Shown: piece after piece, positions 54,331 to 63,136 of the stretch
How the letters are laid out: every line of letters begins with the position of its first letter
Numbering within the stretch: the first letter of the stretch is position 1
Assembly (NCBI RefSeq): GCF_041224415.1
Contig: NZ_JBGFFE010000015.1
Coordinates: 1 to 64,000, forward strand
Origin: Clostridium_B lapidicellarium
Lineage (GTDB): Bacteria; Bacillota; Clostridia; Clostridiales; Clostridiaceae
Direction of reading: 5' to 3'
DNA length: 64,000 nt
Position numbers and translations under genes: made by a program
The notes under the pieces: model-generated
Told to the model about the DNA's origin: nothing
What the model saw: only the letters and a program-made list of their open reading frames with translations
The model's database searches: none

Positions 54331-54336
54331 TACGTT

Positions 54337-54587
54337 AATAATTAAAATACAATATAAATTCTGAAGTATGCGTGTGCTTTAGTTTTGAACCTACATTAGA
54401 GAAACGGAAGTTCGATATTTAGGTGAGTACATGTATCCTAGCAATTTGGCTGTAGGAGGATGGAGTCATCTGTGAGAGCATCCACCTGTGGAAGCATAGG
54501 TGTCAAAATAAAGTTAACGGTATTTTGGATAATGTAATCTATGAAGGTTATAAATTATAAGAGAGATTCAAGTGATCTCTCTTTTTT
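54337..54587 (+). ncRNA. stand-alone structured RNA, class not recognised
   Basis: A ~250-base transcript is bounded by the perfect promoter at 54302 and an intrinsic terminator at 54561-54587 (GAGAGAT/ATCTCTC plus six T). A long-range helix joins AACCTACATTA (54388-54398) to TAATGTA (54530-54536) and GGTT (54546-54549). Inside are hairpins CCTA/TAGG (54437/54453), GGATG/CATCC (54458/54479), CACCT/AGGTG (54483/54498) and CAAAATA/TATTTTG (54504/54521). fdhA has its own promoter after the terminator, so a separate abundant RNA fits better than a leader. I did not recognise 6S, tmRNA, SRP or a known riboswitch; raiA-type or an undescribed class remain open. Confidence 0.65.
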
Positions 54588-54617
54588 ATATTTCAAATTG
54601 TTAAAAAAAAAGTAATC

Positions 54618-54646
54618 TTGACTTTAAATTCTGAATATTTTAAAAT
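54618..54646 (+). promoter_or_regulatory. promoter of the fdh/hydrogenase operon
   Basis: TTGACT (54618-54623), 17 bases, TAAAAT (54641-54646), ~65 bases before the fdhA start and downstream of the ncRNA terminator. Confidence 0.65.
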
Positions 54647-54713
54647 GAATATATACATTTGAAGTTTATTCACATCAGAGATGGTTTTTGTGTAAAATTT
54701 GAGGGGGTTGGAT

Positions 54714-56849
54714 ATGGATAAGAAAATTTTGACAGTATGTCCTTATTGTGGTGCGGGGTGCAGCCTTTATTTATATGTAAGGAACAACAGAATAATTAAG
54801 GCAGAACCAGCTAACGGCAGGACAAATGAGGGATCATTGTGCTTGAAAGGTTATTTTGGCTGGGATTTTTTAAATGATCCTAAAATTTTAACAGCACGTC
54901 TAAAAAAGCCCATGATAAGAAAAAATGGTGAGTTAAAAGAAGTATCGTGGAATGAAGCTATTGATTTTACAGCTTCAAGGTTATCGGATATAAAGGAAAG
55001 ATATGGACCTGACTCAATAATGGCCACAGGTTGTGCCAGGGGGTCCGGAAATGAAGCAAATTATATTATGCAAAAGTTCATGAGGGCGGCAGTGGGGACA
55101 AATAATGTAGATCACTGTGCTAGAGTTTGACATGCTCCTTCTGTGGCCGGTCTGGCTTATGTTTTGGGAAATGGCGCCATGTCAAATGGGATACATGAGA
55201 TAGACGACACCGATCTGTTGCTTATTTTTGGTTATAATGGGGCATCTTCACATCCTATAATTGCAAAGAGAATAGTAAATGCAAAACAGAAAGGTGCAAA
55301 GATCATAGTAGTGGATCCGCGCATAACTGAATCAGGAAGGATAGCGGATCTCTGGCTGCCCATAAAAAATGGGACCAATATGGCCCTTGTAAATGCCTTT
55401 GCAAATGTTCTTATAAATAAAAATCTGTATGATAAAGAATATGTGAGAGATCATACAGATGGTTTTGAAAAATATAGCGAAATAGTGAGAAAATATACTC
55501 CTGAATATGTGGAGAAAATCACTCATGTAAATGCCGGGGATATAGTGAAGGCAATGGAAATGTATTCTGGTGCCGAAAATGCCATGATACTCTATGGAAT
55601 GGGAGTATGTCAGTTTGCACAAGCTGTGGATGTGGTCAAAGGCCTGGCTTCTCTGGCACTTCTGACTGGAAATTTTGGAAGGGCCAATGTAGGTATAGGT
55701 CCGGTCAGGGGTCAGAATAATGTGCAGGGTGCCTGTGACATGGGAGTACTTCCAAATGTCTATCCAGGTTATCAGAGTGTGACTGACAGCAAGGTAAGAA
55801 AGAAATTTGAAAAGGCCTGGAAAGTTAAACTTTCAGATAAGATAGGATGCCACCTGACCGAGGTTCCGCGTAAGACGCTTAAAGAGAATAAATTAAAAGC
55901 CTATTATATAATGGGAGAGGATCCAATCCAAAGTGATCCCGATTCGGGGGAAATGAGAAAGACCCTGGAGAAACTGGAGTTTGTCGTAGTTCAAGATATT
56001 TTTATGAATAAAACTTCCCTTTATGCAGATGTAATTTTACCTGCTACTTCCTGGGGAGAGCATGAAGGTGTGTTTACCTGTGCTGACAGAGGATTTCAAA
56101 AATTCAGGAAGGTAGTGGAACCTAAAGGTGATGTAAAACCAGACTGGAAGATAATTTCAGAAATATCCTGTTCCATGGGTTATCCCATGCATTATAAAAA
56201 TACAGAGGAAATATGGGATGAACTCAGAAATTTGTGCCCTAATTTTAAGGGAGTAACTTATGACAGACTGGAAAAACTAGGGGGAATTCAATGGCCCTGT
56301 CCTTCAGAGGATCATCCAGGTACATCCTACCTTTACAGAGATAATAAGTTTAATACTCCGACGGGAAGGGGAAACTTGTTTGCTGCAGAATGGAGATCCC
56401 CTATGGAATCCGTAGATAGAGAATATCCGCTGGTTCTCTCCACTGTAAGGGAAGCAGGACATTATTCAGTGAGAACCATGACAGGTAACTGCAGGGCACT
56501 TCAGCAGCTGGCAGATGAACCTGGGTATGTGCAGATTAACCCTAGAGATGCAGGCAAATATAAAATAAAAGATGAACAGGTTATAAGAATAAGCTCGAGA
56601 AGGGGATCTGTTTTAGCAAGAGCCATGGTAACGGAAAGGGCAAACAGGGGAGCGGTTTATATGACATATCAGTGGTGGATTGGTGCATGTAATGAACTTA
56701 CCTGCAATAACCTTGATCCGGTGTCGAAAACTCCGGAATTAAAATACTGTGCAGTTAAAATAGAAGCACTGGATGACCAGAAAAAAGCGGAAGAATATAT
56801 AAAGAGAAAATACAGCGAAATAAAGAAAAAGATGAAAGCAAAAGTATAG
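54714..56849 (+). CDS. fdhA: formate dehydrogenase H-type, selenocysteine-containing
   Basis: The gene is one 711-residue reading frame once TGA 55128-55130 is read as selenocysteine (residue 139) in DHCARV-U-HAPSVAGL. The N-terminal [4Fe-4S] site is CPYCGAGCSLYL. Then come the molybdopterin oxidoreductase domains and a C-terminal dinucleotide-binding domain (GNCRALQQLADEPG onward). It oxidises formate or reduces CO2, using Mo or W bis-MGD. The adjacent hydrogenase subunits suggest it works in an H2/CO2-formate complex. ATG 54714 follows GAGGGGG; an upstream TTG at 54699 is poorer. Confidence 0.95.
55128..55170 (+). promoter_or_regulatory. selenocysteine codon and bacterial SECIS hairpin
   Basis: UGA at 55128-55130 is followed ~18 bases later by GCC-GGTCT-GGC (55146-55156), a short stem with the GGUCU loop typical of bacterial SECIS elements such as fdhF. 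It also lies within coding sequence, as in bacteria. Confidence 0.88.
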
Positions 56850-56879
56850 AGGAACTTGAAAAGTTGGGAGGAATATATT

Positions 56880-58079
56880 TTGATAGAACTGCAGAAAGCT
56901 TTGGATACAGTATTGGATAACACGTCACTGCTTGGATTTGAAGGTGTTTCATTGACCAGGGCTTTAAACAGGGTGCTGGCGGAGAACATAACTTCTAGAG
57001 ATAATTTACCTCCATTTGATAAGTCGGCGATGGACGGATATGCTCTAAATAGTGCTGAAACTAAAGAGGGAGTATCAAAATTTAAAATCACTGGATCTAT
57101 AAAAGCCGGAGATTTTCCTAAAAATGGAATAAAAGCTGGAGAGACCGTGAAAATAATGACTGGAGCTGCCCTCCCCGAAGGTGCTGATGCAGTTATTCAA
57201 ATTGAAAAAGTGAAAACTTGTGAGGATGAACTTGAAGTCTGTGGAAAAGTTAATAGAGGTAAAAATATACTGAGAGAAGGGGAAGAGATAAGAAAAGGCG
57301 ATTCCGTCTTTGGAAAAGGAACATTTTTGAGGCCTTCAGAAATAGGAATGTTGGCTTCCCTGGGATACAGCAGTATAGAGTGCTATAGAAAGCCTAAGAT
57401 TATAGTTATAACTACCGGTGATGAACTTGTAGGTGTGGATGATGAAATAACAGGAGGCAAAGTTAGAAATTGCAATGAGTATGCCCTTGCGGCCTTGGGA
57501 AATAATTTGAATGCAGATGTAAAGTCCTATGGGGTAGTTGAGGATAACAGGGAAAAAATTTTGAATTCGGTAAAGAATGCTTTTCAGGAAGGGGACATAG
57601 TTATAACTTCGGGAGGTGTGTCTGTAGGAGATTATGACTTTATAGAGTATGTTCTCCACGATATAGGTGCTGATATAAAGTTTACATCCGTAAAGATCAA
57701 GCCCGGCAAACCAATTACCTTTGCAACTTTTAAAAACAAGCTATTTTTTGGTCTTCCAGGTAATCCGCTGTCTGTTATAAATACTTTTGAAGTTTTTGTA
57801 ACACCGGCTGTGAAGAAAATGACGGGCAGGAAGGATATCTTGAGTGAAGAATTTCCGGTCATCCTGGAGGATGATTTTAGATCAAAGGGAGATAGGGACA
57901 ATTATGTTTATGTCAATATAGAAGAAAGAGATGGAAAATATTATGCACATAGTGTTGGAAGTCAGAGTTCAAATGCGCTTTTTACATTAACCCGTTCAAA
58001 TGGAGTAATAATTATTAAAGAGGGAATTAAATCCGTGAAAGCTGGGGATATCTTAAATGGCAAATTTATATTCAAATAA
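56880..58079 (+). CDS. moeA: molybdopterin molybdenumtransferase MoeA
   Basis: This ~399-residue MoeA inserts molybdate (or tungstate) into adenylated molybdopterin. It reads PPFDKSAMDGYAL near residue 50, MTGAALPEGADAV, VITTGDEL and TSGGVSVGDYDF, and GLPGNPLS. The start is TTG 56880, 8 bases after GGGAGG. It overlaps mobB by 23 bases. Its place in the operon links cofactor synthesis to fdhA. Confidence 0.94.
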   Translation: MIELQKALDTVLDNTSLLGFEGVSLTRALNRVLAENITSRDNLPPFDKSAMDGYALNSAETKEGVSKFKITGSIKAGDFPKNGIKAGETVKIMTGAALPEGADAVIQIEKVKTCEDELEVCGKVNRGKNILREGEEIRKGDSVFGKGTFLRPSEIGMLASLGYSSIECYRKPKIIVITTGDELVGVDDEITGGKVRNCNEYALAALGNNLNADVKSYGVVEDNREKILNSVKNAFQEGDIVITSGGVSVGDYDFIEYVLHDIGADIKFTSVKIKPGKPITFATFKNKLFFGLPGNPLSVINTFEVFVTPAVKKMTGRKDILSEEFPVILEDDFRSKGDRDNYVYVNIEERDGKYYAHSVGSQSSNALFTLTRSNGVIIIKEGIKSVKAGDILNGKFIFK

Positions 58080-58596
58080 GAAACCTGTCATTTCCATAGT
58101 TTCATCTGTTTCAAATTTAGGTAAAACTACATTGATAGAAAAAATAGTAAAAGATCTTAAAAACCGCGGTTATAAAGTAGGTGTTATAAAACACGATGCC
58201 CATCAATTTCAGATAGATTATCCAGGAAAAGACAGTTATAGATTTACTGAAGCTGGGGCGGACAATGTTGTAATTACTTCAGACAATAAAGTGGCCATGA
58301 TAAAAAAGATTGAAAAAAGAGAGAGCATAGAGGAACTTTTGGGATTGTTTCAGGACGTGGATATTGTGATAGTTGAAGGATTTAAAGAAAGTGCTTTTCC
58401 CAAAATAGAAGTTTACAGGAAGTCTAAAGATTCCCATTTGCTCTACAGGGATTTCGAGAATAATTTTACAAATTTTATAGCAGTTGCCGCCGATGAGAAA
58501 ATGAAACTGGATATTCCTGTATTGGATTTAAATAATGCAGATGAAATAGCTGATTTTATAGAAACAAATTTTATGGGGGAAACAAAACGTGGATAA
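58057..58596 (+). CDS. mobB: molybdopterin-guanine dinucleotide biosynthesis protein MobB
   Basis: The 179-residue P-loop protein reads SNLGKTTLIEKIV near residue 19, IKHDAH, and IVEGFKESAFPKIEVYR. MobB assists MobA in making MGD; it binds GTP. The start overlaps the moeA end and the stop overlaps fdhD by eight bases, a tightly coupled unit. Confidence 0.92.
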   Translation: MANLYSNKKPVISIVSSVSNLGKTTLIEKIVKDLKNRGYKVGVIKHDAHQFQIDYPGKDSYRFTEAGADNVVITSDNKVAMIKKIEKRESIEELLGLFQDVDIVIVEGFKESAFPKIEVYRKSKDSHLLYRDFENNFTNFIAVAADEKMKLDIPVLDLNNADEIADFIETNFMGETKRG

Positions 58597-59377
58597 AACA
58601 CTTAAACTTAAAGTAATAAAATATGACGGGAAATATGAAAAAACCATGGATGAAATGGCCGTACGGGAGTATCCGTTAAATATATTTGTAAATGGAAAAC
58701 ATTTGACTACACTTTTGTGTACACCTGAAAAACTTGAAGAATTAACTGTGGGGTTTCTGGCTTTTCAAGGTATTATAAAATCTTACGATGAGATAAAATG
58801 TGTAAAAATACATGAGGAAAATGGTACGGCTGAAGTGTTTTTGAATTGTGAGGGACTTGATATTTCCAAATACTTGAAACAGGTGATACCTCACAGCTTT
58901 AGTGAAAAAAAGAGCAGTGAATTTTTTTCATATATAATAAATTCCCTTAAAATAGATAAAGTACAAAATGAAAACGTTCATATAGAGAAGGAGAGAATTT
59001 ATGATTTAATGAAGGAAAATTTATCCTATTCTGAGGCATTTAAAAATACCGGTGGAGTTCACTGTGCTGCCCTTTGTAATAAATACGGCATAGTATCCAT
59101 CTGTGAAGATGTGGCCAGACACAATGCAGTAGATAAACTGCTCGGAGAGTCTTTTATGAAAAAAATTCCTTTATGGGACAAGATATTGTTCGTAAGCAGC
59201 AGAGTTTCTTTTGAAATGTTGTTTAAAATTGCCAGATTTGGGATTCCTATAATGATATCGAAATCTGCACCTACCGATCTTTCAATAAAATTTGCTGAAG
59301 CTCTGAATGTAACTTTAGTTGGCTTCGTGAGGGGAAAAAGGATGAATGTATATGCGAATCCGCAGCGAATAGTGTGA
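58589..59377 (+). CDS. fdhD: formate dehydrogenase accessory sulfurtransferase FdhD
   Basis: The 262-residue FdhD passes sulfur from IscS-type desulfurase to the formate dehydrogenase molybdenum centre, which is needed for activity. Visible are EEL(T)VGFL, TGGVHCAALC with a Cys-x3-Cys pair near residue 157, EDVARHNAVDKLLG and GRxSFEM-like SSRVSFEM. The start is GTG 58589, overlapping mobB. Confidence 0.93.
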   Translation: MDKTLKLKVIKYDGKYEKTMDEMAVREYPLNIFVNGKHLTTLLCTPEKLEELTVGFLAFQGIIKSYDEIKCVKIHEENGTAEVFLNCEGLDISKYLKQVIPHSFSEKKSSEFFSYIINSLKIDKVQNENVHIEKERIYDLMKENLSYSEAFKNTGGVHCAALCNKYGIVSICEDVARHNAVDKLLGESFMKKIPLWDKILFVSSRVSFEMLFKIARFGIPIMISKSAPTDLSIKFAEALNVTLVGFVRGKRMNVYANPQRIV

Positions 59378-59417
59378 TGATTGACTTGCAAATAATTTTA
59401 AGGAGAGTGAAATATCA

Positions 59418-59915
59418 ATGGCAAATACAGTGAAACAAGATTTAAGCGGCAATGATCTATCTGCACAAGATGTGATTGAAAAGTATCCTAAAGAGCAGAG
59501 GTATACTCTTGCAATACTTCAGGACATCCAGAGAAAATATAAATATATACCCAGAGATGCTTTGAAAAATCTGGCCCAGTATCTGGAAACTCCTCTCAGC
59601 AGGTTATATGGCATGGCTACTTTCTATAAAGCACTGAGTCTGACTCCGAAAGGGGAAAATATAATAACGGTCTGTGATGGAACGGCCTGCCATGTGGCAG
59701 GATCCATGGTTGTAATGGATGAGCTCGAAAAGGCAATAGGAATTAGACCTGGGGATACCACGGATGATCTCAAATTTTCAATAAATACGGTTAATTGTAT
59801 AGGCTGCTGTGCTATAGGGCCTGTTATGATGATAAATGATAAGTATTATGGAAATCTGACTCCCAAGTTGGTTCAGAAAATTCTTGATGAATATAGAGGT
59901 GGGAGCAATGAGTAG
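59418..59915 (+). CDS. NuoE-like [2Fe-2S] hydrogenase subunit
   Basis: The 165-residue thioredoxin-like ferredoxin has a helical N-terminal part and ligand Cys in VCDGTACHVAG and NCIGCCAIGP. It is the HydC-type subunit of multimeric, often electron-bifurcating hydrogenases. AAGGAGAGTGAAA precedes the ATG. The stop overlaps the NuoF-like gene by eight bases. Confidence 0.92.
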   Translation: MANTVKQDLSGNDLSAQDVIEKYPKEQRYTLAILQDIQRKYKYIPRDALKNLAQYLETPLSRLYGMATFYKALSLTPKGENIITVCDGTACHVAGSMVVMDELEKAIGIRPGDTTDDLKFSINTVNCIGCCAIGPVMMINDKYYGNLTPKLVQKILDEYRGGSNE

Positions 59916-61707
59916 TAAAAAAATCGTCAATGTGTGCTGTGGTACAGGATGTCTGGCCAAAGGAAGTATGGAGGTATATGAAGAACTTAAACTGCAGTTA
60001 GACAGATTAGATATGAATTCGGATGTAGATGTTGTGCTTAAAGCCACGGGGTGTGATGGATTGTGTGAAAAAGGCCCCGTGCTTAAAATATATCCGGATG
60101 ATATTGCATATTTTAAGGTTAAAGTTAAAGACGTAGGGGATATTGTTAAAAAAACATTGATCAATAATGAAATTATAGACAATTTGCTCTATTTTGAAAC
60201 TTCTACTAAAAAAAGGCTTAGAAATCATAAGGAAAGTGAATTCTATAAGAGACAAAGTAAAATTGCCCTTAGAAATGTAGGTGAAATAGATCCTATAAAT
60301 ATTGAGGATTATATTGAAAGAGGAGGTTATGGAGCTCTTAAAAAAGCCATCAGCAGCATGAAACCTGGACAAGTGCTTGAAGAGGTGTCAAAATCTGGCC
60401 TCAGAGGAAGAGGTGGGGCTGGTTTTCCTACGGGACGCAAATGGAAAACTGCTGCTGATATTGACACTACGCCCAAATATGTGGTCTGTAACGGTGATGA
60501 AGGGGATCCGGGTGCATTTATGGATAGAAGTATAATGGAGGGAGATCCAAACAGCGTAATAGAGGGTATGATTCTATGTGCATATGCAGTAGGCGGGACT
60601 GATGGATTTGCCTATATAAGGGATGAATATGGACTTGCTGTTGAAAACATGCAAAAAGCTATAGATGCGGCAAAGAGAGAAAATTTGCTCGGTAAAAATA
60701 TACTTGGAAGTGATTTTTCATTCGACATACAGATAGTGAGAGGTGGAGGAGCCTTTGTGTGCGGCGAATCAACGGCGCTCATGTCTTCTATAGAGGGCAA
60801 GGTAGGTGAGCCTAGAGCAAAATATATACACACTACTGAAAAAGGACTGTGGGGAAATCCAACTGTTTTAAACAATGTTGAAACCTGGGCCAATGTACCT
60901 ATAATAATTGAAAAAGGTGGAGATTGGTATCATTCCATAGGTACCATGGAAAAAAGCAAGGGAACGAAGGTGTTTTCACTTGTTGGAAAAGTAAAGAATA
61001 CCGGACTTGTGGAAGTGCCGATGGGAACTACGCTGAAAGAAATAATATATGACATAGGCGGTGGAGTTTTAAATGATAGAAAGTTTAAAGCTGTTCAGAT
61101 AGGCGGACCTTCTGGAGGATGTCTGCCCGAGAGATGTCTGAATCTGAAAGTTGACTACGATACCCTGATAAAAGCGGATTCCATGATGGGATCGGGTGGA
61201 ATGATTGTGATGGATGACAGAACCTGTATGGTGGATGTGACCAGATATTATATGAGTTTTCTGGCGGAAGAATCCTGCGGCAAATGTGTACCCTGCAGGG
61301 AGGGAATAAGAAGGATGCTGGAAATATTGACAGATATATGTAATGGCGAGGGCAGAGAAGGGGATATAGAGGAACTTCTCGAAATATCTTCCATGACAAG
61401 CCAAGCTTCCCTGTGCAGCCTTGGTAAGAGTGCACCCAATCCGGTAAAAGCGTCAATCAGATATTTCAGGGATGAATTTGAGGAACACATAAGAAACAAG
61501 AGATGCAGGGCCGGAGTTTGCAAGAAACTTACTACTTTTGGTATAGACAAAGAGAAATGTGTCGGGTGTGATATATGCAGGAAAAACTGTCCTGCCGATT
61601 GCATTACCGGAGAGGTGAAAAAGGTTCATGTGATAGATGCGGATAAGTGTTTAAGATGCGGCAATTGCATCAACAATTGTAGATTTGGTGCGGTTAAGGT
61701 TCTGTAA
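59908..61707 (+). CDS. NuoF-like flavoprotein hydrogenase subunit
   Basis: The 599-residue HydB-type subunit has an N-terminal [2Fe-2S] thioredoxin-like domain (~1-100) with CCGTGCLAKG and ATGCDGLCEKGP. A NAD(P)H/FMN-binding NuoF body (~130-530) reads SGLRGRGGAGFPTGRKW, CNGDEGDPGAFMDR, then SCGKCVPCREG, a [4Fe-4S] site. The C-terminal two-cluster ferredoxin is CVGCDICRKNCP and CLRCGNCINNC. It is the nucleotide-oxidising site; NAD+ versus NADP+ cannot be read by eye. Start ATG 59908 after GGTGGGAG. Confidence 0.93.
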   Translation: MSSKKIVNVCCGTGCLAKGSMEVYEELKLQLDRLDMNSDVDVVLKATGCDGLCEKGPVLKIYPDDIAYFKVKVKDVGDIVKKTLINNEIIDNLLYFETSTKKRLRNHKESEFYKRQSKIALRNVGEIDPINIEDYIERGGYGALKKAISSMKPGQVLEEVSKSGLRGRGGAGFPTGRKWKTAADIDTTPKYVVCNGDEGDPGAFMDRSIMEGDPNSVIEGMILCAYAVGGTDGFAYIRDEYGLAVENMQKAIDAAKRENLLGKNILGSDFSFDIQIVRGGGAFVCGESTALMSSIEGKVGEPRAKYIHTTEKGLWGNPTVLNNVETWANVPIIIEKGGDWYHSIGTMEKSKGTKVFSLVGKVKNTGLVEVPMGTTLKEIIYDIGGGVLNDRKFKAVQIGGPSGGCLPERCLNLKVDYDTLIKADSMMGSGGMIVMDDRTCMVDVTRYYMSFLAEESCGKCVPCREGIRRMLEILTDICNGEGREGDIEELLEISSMTSQASLCSLGKSAPNPVKASIRYFRDEFEEHIRNKRCRAGVCKKLTTFGIDKEKCVGCDICRKNCPADCITGEVKKVHVIDADKCLRCGNCINNCRFGAVKVL

Positions 61708-61721
61708 AGGGGGAGGTAAAT

Positions 61722-62477
61722 ATGAAAATTACAATAGATGGCAAAATATGTGAGGCCCAGCCTGGGGAATTTATATTGGAGGTGGCGAGAAGAAACAATA
61801 TATATATACCTACTTTATGTCACAATGATGCACTTCCAGATCTTGCCAGCTGCAGACTCTGCATAGTTGAGGTCATAGATAGAGGACGGTCAAAAATTGT
61901 TACATCCTGTATATTTCCAATAAGCAGGGAAGTAGAGGTTGTGACTGATTCATATAAAATAAGAAGGATGAGAAAAAATATAGTCATGCTGCTTCAGGCG
62001 AGGTGTCCTGCCAATAAGGAAGTGGCAGAACTTGCTAAAGTCTTTGAAGTGGAGCAGAAAAGAATAAAGAGATTTAAACTGAATACGGAAGAGAATTGCA
62101 TTTTATGCGGACTGTGTGTAAAGGCCTGCGGCAAATTGGGAGCTGGAGCCATATCTACAGTGAACAGGGGAATATACAAAAATGTGTCCACTCCCTATGA
62201 TGAACCTTCTCCTGAATGTATAGGATGTGCCTCCTGTGCAAATGTATGTCCTACAAATGCCATAAAAGTTGTAGACTGGAATGGGCAGAGAGAGATCTGG
62301 GGCAAAAAGTTCAAAATGGTTAAATGTGATCTGTGCGGAAAATATTTTGCCACTGAAGATCACGTAAAATATGCCTATAAAAGATTGAACATGGCTCCAC
62401 CGGAAAAACTTTTATGTAATACCTGTAAAAAGAAAATTGCTGCTAAGGACATAAAGGACATATTTGAGACAGTTTAA
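61722..62477 (+). CDS. NuoG-N-terminal-like iron-sulfur subunit
   Basis: The 251-residue protein has an N-terminal [2Fe-2S] domain (CHNDALPDLASCRLCIVEV), then a two-cluster [4Fe-4S] domain (CILCGLCVKACGK, CIGCASCANVCPTNA), and late CxxC pairs (CDLCGKYF, CNTCKKK). This part is fused to the hydrogenase in HydA of Thermotoga type; here it is a separate polypeptide, as in the Hyt type. GGGGGAGGTAAAT precedes the ATG. Confidence 0.88.
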   Translation: MKITIDGKICEAQPGEFILEVARRNNIYIPTLCHNDALPDLASCRLCIVEVIDRGRSKIVTSCIFPISREVEVVTDSYKIRRMRKNIVMLLQARCPANKEVAELAKVFEVEQKRIKRFKLNTEENCILCGLCVKACGKLGAGAISTVNRGIYKNVSTPYDEPSPECIGCASCANVCPTNAIKVVDWNGQREIWGKKFKMVKCDLCGKYFATEDHVKYAYKRLNMAPPEKLLCNTCKKKIAAKDIKDIFETV

Positions 62478-62537
62478 TGAAATTGTAAAGAATGTTTTGT
62501 AAATTGTGTTTTGAATTAATGAAAGGTGGTATGTTAA

Positions 62538-63095
62538 ATGAAACCAGATCTCAATTCTTTTGTAATGGTAGATCCCGATAAATGTGTAGGATGCAGGGCC
62601 TGTGAGATTGCCTGTGCTGCAAAACATAGGGGAAAAAATAATCAGGGTCATACTATTGGAACCATGAATGGAATTGTAACTCCCAGAAGATTTTTGGTAA
62701 AAAATAAGGGTACTGTAATGCCTATACAATGCAGACACTGTGAAGACGCGCCCTGTGCAAATGTATGTCCTGCAGAAGCTATAACCGAAAAAAACGGGAG
62801 TATAGTTATAAATGATAGAAAGTGTATAGGATGTAAAACTTGTGTTTTGGTTTGCCCTGTGGGAGCTGTAGATCTGCTGCCTAGAATCGAAAGCAAGACA
62901 ATTACAGGTGGAATTGGAGTAAAAGTGAGATTGGCAGCTTATAAATGTGATTTATGCACGGAAGAAGGAGGAGATCCCGCCTGTGTGAGAGAGTGCCCTG
63001 AAGATGCACTCAGGGTGGTAGATCCCAGAGAAAACAAAAAAGACAGAAATGTCAAGGCAGCTTTGGAATTGAGGGAAGTAAATGGAAATGACTGA
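62538..63095 (+). CDS. polyferredoxin, HydN/HycB-like electron-transfer subunit
   Basis: The 185-residue protein with several [4Fe-4S] sites: CVGCRACEIACAAKH, CRHCEDAPCANVCP, CIGCKTCVLVCP and CDLCTEEGGDPACVRECP. It is the kind that wires formate dehydrogenase to hydrogenase. AAAGGTGGTATGTTAA precedes the ATG. Confidence 0.92.
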   Translation: MKPDLNSFVMVDPDKCVGCRACEIACAAKHRGKNNQGHTIGTMNGIVTPRRFLVKNKGTVMPIQCRHCEDAPCANVCPAEAITEKNGSIVINDRKCIGCKTCVLVCPVGAVDLLPRIESKTITGGIGVKVRLAAYKCDLCTEEGGDPACVRECPEDALRVVDPRENKKDRNVKAALELREVNGND

Positions 63096-63136
63096 TCAAT
63101 TGTTATAATAATCAGATAATAAGGGGGATGTTAGAT

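Noticed and set aside
54561..54587. Terminator as part of a riboswitch controlling fdhA
   Set aside because: fdhA has its own TTGACT/TAAAAT promoter downstream, so the upstream RNA need not read through.
55128..55130. In-frame TGA splitting the formate dehydrogenase into two frames
   Set aside because: The context DHCARV-stop-HAPSVAGL is the known selenocysteine site and a SECIS-like GGTCT hairpin follows, so it is not a pseudogene or a sequencing error.
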